Positions 20,695-27,999 of a stretch of DNA of 64,000 bases are shown here, piece after piece. This DNA comes from a virus. How positions within the stretch are numbered: position 1 is the stretch's first letter; the number at the start of each line of letters is the position of its first letter. The stretch lies in IMG/VR virus record IMGVR_UViG_3300017917_002466, positions 124,001 through 188,000 of that record. The stretch is one strand, 5' to 3'. The notes below the pieces were generated by a model. It saw only the letters and a program-made list of their open reading frames with translations. It did not search any database and was not told the origin of the DNA. Made by a program: the position numbers and the translations under genes.

Positions 20695-20886
20695 ATGAAA
20701 AGATGGAAGACAAGAGACAAGAAGCCAGAAACAGTAGAACTCTATATGGACATATTAAAGGCTGAAGAGTTCTTCAAATTCTTGGATAATGAAAGTATAT
20801 TTGACAAAAAGCAAAGATACCCTGATAACTTTCAAAGATACATTATCAAGTCCGAGTTCGGTAACAATGAAGGTAAATATGTATAG
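20695..20886 (+). CDS. M-x-R-W family microprotein
   Basis: 63 residues: MKRWKTRDKKPETVELYMDI, then KAEEFFKFL. AAGGTG site before the ATG at 20695. The core R is replaced, but the start and helical pattern fit the family. Confidence 0.65.
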   Translation: MKRWKTRDKKPETVELYMDILKAEEFFKFLDNESIFDKKQRYPDNFQRYIIKSEFGNNEGKYV

Positions 20887-21076
20887 ATGGAAAGTTCAAA
20901 GGCTAAGTAGGAACAAAGAGATGCTTGAAAGGCGAATGGATGCCTTAGTAGCAAAAGAATATATTCTACATAACAAGTTTGAAGAAAGTATTATTGCTTG
21001 GAGTGGTGGCCCTCATCTCATTAAAAAGTTTGAACATTATTTGACGTTTCTTGAGAGTGGAATAATGGAGAAATAA
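20879..21076 (+). CDS. M-x-R-W family microprotein
   Basis: 65 residues: MYRWKVQRLSRNKEMLERRM, core RRMDALVAKEYI, ending HYLTFLESGIMEK. Starts inside the end of the previous gene. Confidence 0.7.
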   Translation: MYRWKVQRLSRNKEMLERRMDALVAKEYILHNKFEESIIAWSGGPHLIKKFEHYLTFLESGIMEK

Positions 21077-21111
21077 AGTTAGCTAAATGTATGTAACCCA
21101 TTGGAGGACTT

Positions 21112-21279
21112 ATGATAAGATGGGTTTCAAAAAAGGTCAAAACAGTTCCAGCAACAGACTGGATTACAATGGAGAAAACTGAGCAAGAATTATTGGATGA
21201 ATTGGCGTATCAGATGGATATTCAAATAGTTAAGCAGCTAATGTCAAAAGAAGGTGGGTGTTTTGTCAGGGTGTTTTGA
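21112..21279 (+). CDS. M-x-R-W family microprotein, split by frameshift
   Basis: 55 residues: MIRWVSKKVKTVPATDWITM, core ELAYQMDIQIVKQL, stop at 21277-21279. The family ending continues in another frame as MTDIEEYLECLENSV (21279-21326, TGATG overlap). Either a one-base change split the gene or the tail is separately translated. Confidence 0.6.
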   Translation: MIRWVSKKVKTVPATDWITMEKTEQELLDELAYQMDIQIVKQLMSKEGGCFVRVF

Positions 21280-21326
21280 TGACTGATATAGAAGAATACC
21301 TTGAATGTTTGGAGAATTCAGTATGA
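21279..21326 (+). pseudogene. Separated tail of the 21112 gene
   Basis: 15 codons, MTDIEEYLECLENSV, matching the usual family ending. It starts on the overlap TGATG and ends on TATGA at the next gene's ATG. Confidence 0.5.
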
Positions 21327-21529
21327 GAAGGTGGAGTTTCAAAAAGAACGGGAACAATGAAGAGTTTGATTCTTTTAGACTTATGACTGATATTTTAGTT
21401 TATTTGAATAATATGAAAGAGATAACAGCCAAATCTGTTAGTAATCCAGAAACCCTGAAATTCTATATCCAACATCAAACGGATAAAATAATTGCTTCAA
21501 TTGAAGAAGGAGATGGCTCAAATGGTTAG
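21323..21529 (+). CDS. M-x-R-W family microprotein
   Basis: 68 residues: MRRWSFKKNGNNEEFDSFRL, core LMTDILVYLNN, ending IIASIEEGDGSNG. ATGA overlap with the fragment before it. Confidence 0.7.
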   Translation: MRRWSFKKNGNNEEFDSFRLMTDILVYLNNMKEITAKSVSNPETLKFYIQHQTDKIIASIEEGDGSNG

Positions 21530-21704
21530 ATGGCATATTGTCAAAGGAAGAAAAGAAGAACCCGAACTTACCAAGAGATTCACCGATGTTCAGTATGAAA
21601 TTGATTGTTGGAAGTCTCTTAAACTAACCGCGGGATGGGCTGACGAAAAAGGAATTCAAGAAGCAGTTAAAAATACTTTACATAGTCTTGAGTTTGGAAG
21701 GTAG
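21522..21704 (+). CDS. M-x-R-W family microprotein
   Basis: 60 residues from the ATG at 21522 (MVRWHIVKGRKEEPELTKRF), chosen over 21513 because of spacing from the AAGGAG site. Ends NTLHSLEFGR. Starts within the end of the previous gene. Confidence 0.7.
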   Translation: MVRWHIVKGRKEEPELTKRFTDVQYEIDCWKSLKLTAGWADEKGIQEAVKNTLHSLEFGR

Positions 21705-21708
21705 ACAA

Positions 21709-21882
21709 ATGGTAAAATGGAGATTCCATAAACTTTGTTTAGATGCTGATGAGTTGCACGAAGAATGTCTTGACATAATAACACGACGAAGAAATTTGTT
21801 TAGAAGATATGAGGATGAAGAAATGGATTGTTTAATACAAGAAGATTGGAAGTCCGAACTAAGGTCAATAGAATATGATTAA
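21709..21882 (+). CDS. M-x-R-W family microprotein
   Basis: 57 residues: MVKWRFHKLCLDADELHEEC, core LDIITRRRNLFRR, ending SELRSIEYD. GGAAGG site from the previous gene's last codons. Confidence 0.7.
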   Translation: MVKWRFHKLCLDADELHEECLDIITRRRNLFRRYEDEEMDCLIQEDWKSELRSIEYD

Positions 21883-22108
21883 GTGGAGCGCAAACGGTTC
21901 AAATGGTCAAAGAAGAAAGAGGATAATAGCCACATTATCTGATTTAAAGATATGTGAAGCTTGCATTAATGAATATGATACTTTTCAAAATTACTTAGAA
22001 ATTCTTGAAGATGGTCAAGACGATGGGAAGTTTCCTGCTCAAATTCAAAATAAAATTATTGTAGGTATTGAAAAATTAAATTGGACTGATTTTAACTTTT
22101 CTATGTAA
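21875..22108 (+). CDS. M-x-R-W family microprotein
   Basis: 77 residues: MIKWSANGSNGQRRKRIIAT. FQNYLEILEDGQDDGKF is the family ending, here followed by an extra 22 residues. Overlaps the previous gene by 8 bases. Confidence 0.7.
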   Translation: MIKWSANGSNGQRRKRIIATLSDLKICEACINEYDTFQNYLEILEDGQDDGKFPAQIQNKIIVGIEKLNWTDFNFSM

Positions 22109-22117
22109 AGATTTTAT

Positions 22118-22315
22118 ATGATACGTTGGAAAATCTATAAATCGAAAAACAAGAGTTCTATAAGAGCCAGAAACAATATGATGAACTTTTATAATTGGAG
22201 TAACGCTATTAAACAAGTCGGGAAAAAAATTAATGCAGATTATTCTAAACATATTAGCGAAAGATTAACATTAATTGAGTCAGAAGAAGTTTATATAATT
22301 AAAAGGAATATTTAA
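22118..22315 (+). CDS. M-x-R-W family microprotein
   Basis: 65 residues: MIRWKIYKSKNKSSIRARNN. More basic than most and with a weak ending (RLTLIESEEVY). Confidence 0.65.
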   Translation: MIRWKIYKSKNKSSIRARNNMMNFYNWSNAIKQVGKKINADYSKHISERLTLIESEEVYIIKRNI

Positions 22316-22346
22316 GCTTGCATAACTTATTGGAAAATATTATATT

Positions 22347-22553
22347 ATGATAAGGAAATGGAGGGTTAATAAAGGAAAGTCAGTTCAGGCTAGCTTTACT
22401 ATTTCTAAGCTAGGCCATCAAGGATTTATTTCACCAAACCCAAAAGACTTTGAAAAGTACTGTGACATAATGAGTGATGAATTAAAGTTCAGAAAACTAT
22501 TTACTGATCCAAATACTATTAAAAGATACGAAGAATTTTTGGAGAATGACTGA
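22347..22553 (+). CDS. M-x-R-W family microprotein, insertion in start
   Basis: 68 residues: MIRKWRVNKGKSVQASFTIS (one extra residue before Trp). Core KYCDIMSDELKF, ending RYEEFLEND. Its stop overlaps the next ATG (TGATG). Confidence 0.7.
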   Translation: MIRKWRVNKGKSVQASFTISKLGHQGFISPNPKDFEKYCDIMSDELKFRKLFTDPNTIKRYEEFLEND

Positions 22554-22723
22554 TGCAAAGGTGGATAGTTCCAAAACAGATTCGTAAGTGGGAAGCTGTC
22601 ATTGAGGAAAGGGATCGTTGTATGGATGTTTTGAAAGATATTGAATATTACTCAGGAATTTGTTTGGTTAGAGTAGACCCTTTAAAAGTTAGAATGGCTG
22701 AACTATCTGTATGGGAAAACTAA
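22553..22723 (+). CDS. M-x-R-W family microprotein
   Basis: 56 residues: MQRWIVPKQIRKWEAVIEER, core RCMDVLKDIEYY, ending MAELSVWEN. Last clear member of the array. Confidence 0.7.
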   Translation: MQRWIVPKQIRKWEAVIEERDRCMDVLKDIEYYSGICLVRVDPLKVRMAELSVWEN

Positions 22724-22745
22724 TTGTATTTAATTATGTAAAGTT

Positions 22746-23015
22746 ATGATAAAATTTATGTACGAACAAGTTTCTATGTTTACTTTTTGGTTTGAAATTC
22801 GTGGAAATTATGGTGAATTACTTTATCCAAAATCGACAATATCTGCACCTGCAATGTCTATAATAAAAGAAATTTTGACAGACTATTTGTTTGCCAGAGA
22901 AATTAATAATAATACTTCTAAGATATTTAATAATGAAAGTTTAAGCCCTGAAGAACAAATAGATTTATTAACAATAATAATTCACAAACTAGAGGATGCT
23001 GACAATGACAAATAA
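22746..23015 (+). CDS. Hypothetical protein, distant array member
   Basis: 89 residues beginning MIKFMYEQVSMFTFWFEI and ending LLTIIIHKLEDADNDK. Length and acidic Leu ending fit the array, but the Trp is missing. Overlaps the start of the metallopeptidase gene. Confidence 0.6.
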   Translation: MIKFMYEQVSMFTFWFEIRGNYGELLYPKSTISAPAMSIIKEILTDYLFAREINNNTSKIFNNESLSPEEQIDLLTIIIHKLEDADNDK

Positions 23016-23604
23016 TGATAAAACTTTTATTGGTTGGGCGATAAATGAATGTATTAAAGAAGGTGTTAGTGTTCATTTAGTTCCTAAACAATCTATTAAA
23101 TTTGATAACGAAGATTGTGCTGGTTGTTTTAGTGATGGAGACAGAGAACTTTATGTAGCCACTAAAACTTCATTTAAAAATTTCTTTCCAACGTTTCTTC
23201 ACGAATTTTGTCACTTTAAACAATGGCAAACAAAAGAACCATCATATATGAAAGTCTGCAATAATCCTGAAGTTGATGCTGATATGTGGGAATGGATCGA
23301 GGGAAAAGATATTCCGATGAAAAGAGTTAGAAAGTCAATTCACTCTTATAGATTAATGGAGTTGAACTGTGAGAAGATGGCCTTAAATTATATAAAGAAT
23401 TTTGATTTATCTATTAACAAAGAGCATTATATTGTAGCCGCAAATGTCTATGTGTTGTTCTATGGGGTGATTGAGGAAACAAGAAAGTGGTTCAAGTACT
23501 CTCCTTATGATGATAGACTCTTTGATTTGGTACCAAAGAATTTTGTAAGGAGTTTCAGACTTCCGAAGGGGTTTAAAAAGAGGGCGTTGTCAGTGTGTTA
23601 TTGA
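23005..23604 (+). CDS. HExxH metallopeptidase-like protein
   Basis: 199 residues from the ATG at 23005. FLHEFCHFKQW (residues 63-73) is the zinc-binding HExxH helix. About 50 residues on, MELNCEKMALNY offers the third, acidic ligand of a gluzincin/M78-like fold. No membrane segment. Ends the plus-strand unit. Substrate unknown. Two other proteins here carry HExxH (36827-37486 and 52983-53816). Confidence 0.75.
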   Translation: MTNNDKTFIGWAINECIKEGVSVHLVPKQSIKFDNEDCAGCFSDGDRELYVATKTSFKNFFPTFLHEFCHFKQWQTKEPSYMKVCNNPEVDADMWEWIEGKDIPMKRVRKSIHSYRLMELNCEKMALNYIKNFDLSINKEHYIVAANVYVLFYGVIEETRKWFKYSPYDDRLFDLVPKNFVRSFRLPKGFKKRALSVCY

Positions 23605-23609
23605 ACTTA

Positions 23610-23738
23610 TCATTTTGATACTTTTTGAAGACGAACATTCTTACCAGTCTTTTCACAGTAAGATTTTATCCACTTCTTTTCAGATTGTCTTTTGACAGTC
23701 TGACCACAATGTTTACAGTGATATTTTTGTGCTTTCAT
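23610..23738 (-). CDS. Zinc-ribbon microprotein
   Basis: 42 residues: HCKHCGQTVKRQSEKKW, then SYC; basic. The ATG at 23738 lies within the end of 23713-24174, so the two are coupled. Confidence 0.65.
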   Translation of the reverse strand: MKAQKYHCKHCGQTVKRQSEKKWIKSYCEKTGKNVRLQKVSK

Positions 23739-24174
23739 ATTTCAACAGTTCTTCGTCACCCCAGTTTTCATCTATTGCTACAAATCCAAGCTTCTTGAAA
23801 AGATGATTAGATACTTTGTTTTCTTTAGTTGTGGAAGTATAGATTGGAACATCTGGTGGGGCTTCTTGAAGAATAAGTTTAATTGCATTAGTAGCTATTC
23901 TTTTCTTTCGGAAATTTGGATGGATCATTAGCCTTTGAATCCAAAAACCGGGAGCTTCTTCTCCTTTTTCAATTCCATAAGAAACCATACCACAGTCAAT
24001 CCAATTGCCGGTAGATTCATCTTTAGCCTGAATCCATCTGATACAATCAGAATATACTTTGAAAGACTCGGCAGCCCCAACTACAAAGTTTTCTTCTTCA
24101 TCAACTGAAACGTATTCTATTTTTAGGGCTTCATCCAAATCAGTACCGGAAAGTTGTATAAGTCGGATTTGCAT
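23713..24174 (-). CDS. GNAT-family N-acetyltransferase
   Basis: 153 residues. Core pattern of a GNAT enzyme: IQRLMIHPNFRKKRIATNAI (beta 4 and the acetyl-CoA pyrophosphate loop, R-K-K-R-I-A in place of Q-x-x-G-x-G/A), then NHLFKKLGFVAID. Would transfer acetyl from acetyl-CoA to an amine; substrate unknown. Overlaps 24140-24484 by 35 bases. Confidence 0.75.
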   Translation of the reverse strand: MQIRLIQLSGTDLDEALKIEYVSVDEEENFVVGAAESFKVYSDCIRWIQAKDESTGNWIDCGMVSYGIEKGEEAPGFWIQRLMIHPNFRKKRIATNAIKLILQEAPPDVPIYTSTTKENKVSNHLFKKLGFVAIDENWGDEELLKYESTKISL

Positions 24175-24484
24175 ATCTTATCTCTTGTTTTCCCAAGTAT
24201 ACATCTCGTTCTTCCAATGTCATTTCTTCAACAGAGTAACTATCAATACAATAGTTTGCGATTCTGGCAAGGTCTGTACACACTCCGTTCTTCATATGTA
24301 GAATTCTAAATACCTTTTCTTTACAAATTTTCAGGGCTGTTTCAAAGGTTTCGTTATTTCTAAGTACAAATTTCTTGACGAAACTTACCCTGTTCTTCCT
24401 AATATAAAGTTCTATTATACCACCACGAAGGCCGGTATAATTAACTCTCCACCTAACTATTCCTCTTTCAACCGCTTCATTCAT
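24140..24484 (-). CDS. Hypothetical protein with R-W motif
   Basis: 114 residues, VERGIVRWRVNYTGLRGG near the start, which recalls the R-W start of the nearby microproteins, but on the other strand and internal. Otherwise helical. First gene after promoter 24520-24548. Confidence 0.65.
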   Translation of the reverse strand: MNEAVERGIVRWRVNYTGLRGGIIELYIRKNRVSFVKKFVLRNNETFETALKICKEKVFRILHMKNGVCTDLARIANYCIDSYSVEEMTLEERDVYLGKQEIRYANPTYTTFRY

Positions 24485-24519
24485 GCTTCAGCCAATCTAT
24501 TTTGGAGTTTATACATATA

Positions 24520-24548
24520 ATTATATCATTTGATATTTGATTTGTCAA
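24520..24548 (-). promoter_or_regulatory. Sigma70-like promoter
   Basis: TTGACA / 17 bp / TATAAT on the minus strand, back to back with the late promoter at 24559. Confidence 0.8.
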
Positions 24549-24558
24549 GAAGTAATAT

Positions 24559-24657
24559 CATAAATATTTGTAGAAGTTAGGAGACAGCCTCCGGCCGGTG
24601 GTTTCTTTACCGCAATAAAGATTATCTTAACTTCCTTACTTAACCTTTGCGGAGGAG
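24559..24657 (+). promoter_or_regulatory. Late promoter plus pseudoknot leader, copy 2
   Basis: CATAAATA at 24559-24566. Outer stem GAAGTTAGGA (24573-24582) with TCTTAACTTC (24625-24634). Inner hairpin TCTTTA, loop CCGCAA (24610-24615), TAAAGA. Loop partner TTGCGG at 24647-24652 runs into GGAGGAG before the ATG at 24660. Confidence 0.85.
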
Positions 24658-24659
24658 CC

Positions 24660-25343
24660 ATGATTCTTTCTAAAACTGTTCAAGTTAAAATTAGCCGAAG
24701 AAATATTAAACATTATTTGTCTCTTGGTTATGTTATTCCAAAACATACTGATATTTATAATCGCCTTTGTAATCAAATAGGGATTCTAATTGAAGTATCT
24801 ATTGGACATTTACTCAAAGGAAGTAAAGTAAAAGTTCTTTGTAAATGTGACGAATGTGGAAAAGAAAATTTAACTTATTACAACGAATCTCTTAAATTCA
24901 AATATATTTGTAAAAATTGTGCTGCTAACCAACCTAAAAGATTAGAAAAGTTAAAAAATGCTATGACTGGTAAAAAACATTCCGAAGAAACTAAAAAGAA
25001 AATGAGTGAACATAATTGGGCAAAGAATCATACTGGAAAACTACATCCTTGTTACAATTCTAATCTTACTTTTGAAGACCGATATCTAGGTAGAAATAGA
25101 AATGTACAGCCAGAAAATTATCAATGGAAAAAGAAAGTTAAAGAAAGAGATAATCATATTTGCCAAAAATGTGGCTCAAAAGAAAATCTATGCGTTCATC
25201 ATCTTAACAACTATAAATCATTTGAAAACGAAAGGTATGACATTAAAAATGGAATTACCTTATGTGTTGGATGTCATAAGGAATTCCATAAAAGATATGG
25301 TCGTTTAACTACCAAAGAGCAAATAAAGGATTTTATAGGGTAA
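24660..25343 (+). CDS. HNH homing endonuclease with NUMOD-type region
   Basis: 227 residues. A zinc pair near 63-90 (CKCDECGKEN, then CKNC), a NUMOD3-like helix (TGKKHSEETKKKMSEHN) near 102-118, and a C-terminal HNH domain (CQKCGSKENLCVHHLNNY, then GITLCVGCHKEFHKRYGRL). Appears intact. Unrelated in its nuclease fold to the enzyme at 12265, yet it has the same leader. On the strand opposite to its neighbours. Confidence 0.88.
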   Translation: MILSKTVQVKISRRNIKHYLSLGYVIPKHTDIYNRLCNQIGILIEVSIGHLLKGSKVKVLCKCDECGKENLTYYNESLKFKYICKNCAANQPKRLEKLKNAMTGKKHSEETKKKMSEHNWAKNHTGKLHPCYNSNLTFEDRYLGRNRNVQPENYQWKKKVKERDNHICQKCGSKENLCVHHLNNYKSFENERYDIKNGITLCVGCHKEFHKRYGRLTTKEQIKDFIG

Positions 25344-25620
25344 TGCTAGAACGATCCACAACTTCAAAAGGCTCTCGTTTCATTACTTTATCAGCCAAAA
25401 ATCTAACTGACTCTTTCTTGTGTTTGCAAAGAAGTACAGCCATCTTACGGCCTTCGTCGTTATCTTTGTTGTCAACCATCTTAATGACCATCTTGAGCAA
25501 GTCGGTATCCATTCGGATAATGTCAGTCCATCCACTGAAGGCTTCATCTGTGTCTTCATCCTGAATAGACATCTCAAATGCATTGGCATACTTTCTATAC
25601 TTTTCAATCAATACTGCCAT
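25333..25620 (-). CDS. Hypothetical phage protein, paralogue of 236-598
   Basis: 95 residues: DEAFSGWTDI and HKKESVRFLADK match 236-598. Its 3' end overlaps the end of the endonuclease gene by 11 bases. It borders the distal end of cassette array B and is itself phage-like. Confidence 0.7.
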   Translation of the reverse strand: MAVLIEKYRKYANAFEMSIQDEDTDEAFSGWTDIIRMDTDLLKMVIKMVDNKDNDEGRKMAVLLCKHKKESVRFLADKVMKREPFEVVDRSSITL

Positions 25621-25632
25621 TATTCAAACCTC

Positions 25633-26481
25633 CTAACGGGCATTTCGCACAACAGTGTCCTGCGCGGGGCTTCTTAGCGCATGGATGCGCTCTTCTGCTA
25701 TCCGGCAGTATTTCTCTTCCTTCTCAATTCCGATGTAATTCCGGCCAGTATTAATACAAGCGATTGCAGTAGTACCGGAACCAATGAACGGGTCTAAAAT
25801 TGTATCACCACAAAAAGAATAATAAGAAATCGCTTTTGTAGCCAACTCTAATGGGAACGGAGCTGGATGTCTATTACGCTCCGGGTTGATTTTCCATACA
25901 TTTGTTCTTTCGTAACCATCCAGCACTTTGGATTTTTTTATTATCTCTTGTGAATGAGAACGAATTGATTTGTCCAGTAAGCACCCCGGCTTTGAAAACA
26001 CCAGTATATATTCTGTAATATTAAATGTTTTGTACGCAACTGGTCTACGATGGTGCGAAAATTTGATTGCTCGACTTGATGCACCATCTGGCTTTACCCA
26101 TATAATGTCGTCTAAGAATGTCCATTTTTTTGAAAGCATAGAACAAACATCAAACGGTATTGGTATTCGTTTTGATTCTGTGCTTCTTTTTTTCCTCGCT
26201 TCAATAACGCATGACAAGTTCAGCACAAATATTCCCGCCGGTTTTATCTTTGTATGTGCCGTATTAAAAACTGTGTCTAAAAAAGATAGATACGAGGCAT
26301 ACGATTCGTATTTTGAATAACACCTTGCATTATAATACGGCGGTGATGTTAAAATCATATCCACGCTCTCGTCTGGTATAGTCTGCATGACTTCGAGGCA
26401 GTCCCCGCATGTTACGGTATTTGTCTTCGGCGCAGGACGCGCCGTGTCTTGCCCCGCGCCTATAATTTCAGAATTTGCCAT
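25633..26481 (-). CDS. Site-specific DNA methyltransferase, beta-class order (array B distal cassette)
   Basis: 282 residues from the ATG at 26481. Motif IV TSPPYY at about 44-49 comes first. The AdoMet-binding motif DPFIGSGTTAIA comes near residue 235, followed by NYIGIEKEEKYCRIAEERI. The order and the TSPPY motif fit an N4-cytosine or N6-adenine methyltransferase. The ribosome site AGG is part of the attC core GTTAGGTGC right before the ATG. No cognate restriction enzyme beside it. Probably modifies phage or host DNA against restriction. Confidence 0.85.
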   Translation of the reverse strand: MANSEIIGAGQDTARPAPKTNTVTCGDCLEVMQTIPDESVDMILTSPPYYNARCYSKYESYASYLSFLDTVFNTAHTKIKPAGIFVLNLSCVIEARKKRSTESKRIPIPFDVCSMLSKKWTFLDDIIWVKPDGASSRAIKFSHHRRPVAYKTFNITEYILVFSKPGCLLDKSIRSHSQEIIKKSKVLDGYERTNVWKINPERNRHPAPFPLELATKAISYYSFCGDTILDPFIGSGTTAIACINTGRNYIGIEKEEKYCRIAEERIHALRSPAQDTVVRNAR

Positions 26482-26485
26482 ATTG

Positions 26486-26618
26486 CACCTAACGGTTCGG
26501 CAAACGTAAGCCGTGCCTACGAATGCGTGCGACAAGGATATTTTACGTGAACGCACTGACGGTCGTAATTCTCCACACAGCACGTTGTTTGGCATGGCTT
26601 GCTTTGCCTGTTGTTTGT
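26486..26618 (-). repeat. attC-like site B25
   Basis: CACCTAACGGTTCGGCAAAC and GCTTTGCCTGTTGTTTG are the arms; TAAGCCGTGCC pairs with GGCATGGCTTG. Minus-strand core GTTAGGT fits the integron consensus GTTRRRY. Confidence 0.85.
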
Positions 26619-26732
26619 CTGTTGAGCGAGTACAGCGGATTTCAGAGTTTGCCAATGCAACCGCCCCTTAGTTTGCAAGTGCTCCGATAACTCATCAAAC
26701 CATTGAACCGCATCAGATATTTCGTTACTCAT
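26517..26732 (-). CDS. Hypothetical cassette protein (array B)
   Basis: 71 residues from the ATG at 26732 (GGAG site). MSNEISDAVQWFDELSEHLQ is helical; the C-terminal 35 residues, Cys and basic rich, are encoded inside attC-like site B25. Confidence 0.6.
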   Translation of the reverse strand: MSNEISDAVQWFDELSEHLQTKGRLHWQTLKSAVLAQQTNNRQSKPCQTTCCVENYDRQCVHVKYPCRTHS

Positions 26733-26769
26733 TGGCAAACTCCTATCAGTAAATTTAAGAGCGAAATTG

Positions 26770-26910
26770 CAAACAACGTATCACGCACCCGCCCGTTGTT
26801 TGTCCGTTATCCACTTACAGCACCGAGGGCACCAAGCATCTATACCGCTATATGGATACACTGGTGCCTTACCACATGTAGGACAAATTACGGGCTGCGT
26901 GTGTTGTGGG
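26770..26910 (-). repeat. attC-like site B24
   Basis: AACAACGTATCACGCACCCG pairs with CGGGCTGCGTGTGTTG; the zinc-ribbon end of the B24 gene lies in the loop. Confidence 0.8.
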
Positions 26911-27095
26911 ACCGTGGGCAATTCTACCGCAATCTCTGCGCGGCGATCTTTTACCCATTGCTCCATTTCGATTTGATCATTACTCAATACCACCAACGCA
27001 TCATTAGGGATTTTCCCACCATGACGAAAAGGTGCCGTGACCTTGTTGACTCGGCAAAGGAACATCTCAAGCCTGTGTATGTCTTCGACGCGCAT
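26781..27095 (-). CDS. Zinc-ribbon cassette protein (array B)
   Basis: 104 residues from the ATG at 27095 (AAGGA site). Helical first half, then CPTCGKAPVYPYSGIDAWCP and CCKW, a four-Cys zinc ribbon whose codons lie in the attC hairpin loop. Confidence 0.65.
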   Translation of the reverse strand: MRVEDIHRLEMFLCRVNKVTAPFRHGGKIPNDALVVLSNDQIEMEQWVKDRRAEIAVELPTVPQHTQPVICPTCGKAPVYPYSGIDAWCPRCCKWITDKQRAGA

Positions 27096-27122
27096 AATAA
27101 TTCCTTTTGAATTGCCCATGTA

Positions 27123-27264
27123 CCACAACGTTTAGCGCACGGGTGATAGTTTGCCCGTGGCTCGACAAAGCCCACACTTTACCATACCAGTACCAGGATC
27201 GTCGGATAAATACTCGCCACTACCCATACACGTAGGGCAAATTTTACCCTGCGCTTGTTGGTTG
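27123..27264 (-). repeat. attC-like site B23
   Basis: CCACAACGTTTAGCGCACGG and CCCTGCGCTTGTTGGTTG; GATAGTTTGCCC pairs with GGGCAAATTTT. Confidence 0.85.
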
Positions 27265-27371
27265 ATGCGGAGGGAAGCCACCTCAGCCTCCAGCGTGGCG
27301 ATAGCCCGTTCAAGAGACAAAAACCGATTCATAACAAATGATGGATCAGAGAAATCAATTTCGTTTACCAC
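27132..27371 (-). CDS. DnaJ-type zinc-finger cassette protein (array B)
   Basis: 79 residues, GTG start at 27371 behind GGAGG. Coiled N-terminal part (LERAIATLEAEVASLR), then CPTCMGSGEY...CGLCRATGK, the C-x-x-C-x-G-x-G pattern of DnaJ zinc fingers. The cassette at 27722-27958 has a similar pair. Confidence 0.7.
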   Translation of the reverse strand: MVNEIDFSDPSFVMNRFLSLERAIATLEAEVASLRINQQAQGKICPTCMGSGEYLSDDPGTGMVKCGLCRATGKLSPVR

Positions 27372-27407
27372 GCCACACCTCCATGTATAAAAAGCTGACC
27401 GAAGTTT

Positions 27408-27490
27408 CAACCAACGTCTGCCCTATGCTGACGTTTCTGTTTCAGAAATGTGGGAGTCATCGACCGAACAGCATTGGGCTGTTGTTTGCT
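27408..27490 (-). repeat. attC-like site B22
   Basis: CAACCAACGTCTGCCCTATG and CAGCATTGGGCTGTTGTTTG are the arms; TTTCTGTTTCAGAAA closes the loop. Confidence 0.75.
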
Positions 27491-27668
27491 GTGCGCTCGC
27501 TTCCACAAAACCTGCGGTTTGCGGAGTATCGAGAGGGCACCAATTTGGTATTTCAAAAGTAACATTGATAACAGACCTACCGCCATATAGAGGATGGTTG
27601 CAAATAAATCCACTCTGACTGTAGCACAAGGGACATTCGTTACAGCAACTAATTTTGATTACACGCAT
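27423..27668 (-). CDS. Cys-rich cassette protein (array B)
   Basis: 81 residues from the ATG at 27668: CCNECPLCYSQSGFICNHP gives five Cys and one His in 20 residues, a clear metal site. The tail is attC-encoded. Confidence 0.65.
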   Translation of the reverse strand: MRVIKISCCNECPLCYSQSGFICNHPLYGGRSVINVTFEIPNWCPLDTPQTAGFVEASAQQTTAQCCSVDDSHISETETSA

Positions 27669-27705
27669 GAGCAAACCGCCTATCTATTCTCAAAAGAGCG
27701 CATTG

Positions 27706-27846
27706 CAACCAACGGTATCGGCTACGCCTGAAGTTTGCCCGTACCGTGACAACGCCAACAGTCCTTACCATTGTTATAATTATTGGTAGAACCAGACCCA
27801 GCAGGGAAACAGTCAGGGCAAATTTTAGGCTGGCCGTGTTGGTGGA
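27706..27846 (-). repeat. attC-like site B21
   Basis: AACCAACGGTATCGGCTACG and GGCTGGCCGTGTTGGTGG; GAAGTTTGCCCG pairs with AGGGCAAATTTT. Confidence 0.8.
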
Positions 27847-27958
27847 TGTGACGCTTGCTTCCACCAATTTTGCGGCGGGTCTTAAACTGATCCTCGCCAT
27901 AGTGGCCGGTTATGTAATTATCAAGTTCCTGACTCATGCGCTTATCGTTGCCGAACAT
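27722..27958 (-). CDS. DnaJ-type zinc-finger cassette protein (array B)
   Basis: 78 residues, ATG at 27958 behind GGAGG. KICPDCFPAGSG and CWRCHGTGKL form a DnaJ-like zinc finger encoded within the attC hairpin. Related to 27132-27371. Confidence 0.65.
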   Translation of the reverse strand: MFGNDKRMSQELDNYITGHYGEDQFKTRRKIGGSKRHIHQHGQPKICPDCFPAGSGSTNNYNNGKDCWRCHGTGKLQA

Positions 27959-27999
27959 ATTTCCTCCCGCCGCTTACCAGTTAAAAGCAAGCGGCATTT

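Noticed and set aside
24559-25343. OMEGA/HEARO RNA with IscB nuclease
   Set aside because: The leader has a different architecture from what I know of HEARO, the downstream proteins lack RuvC and bridge-helix segments, and two different nuclease families share the leader.
25633-26655. Longer methyltransferase start at 26655
   Set aside because: The upstream extension runs through an attC-like hairpin and the 3' part of the neighbouring cassette; the ATG at 26481 lies right behind the attC core with a ribosome site.
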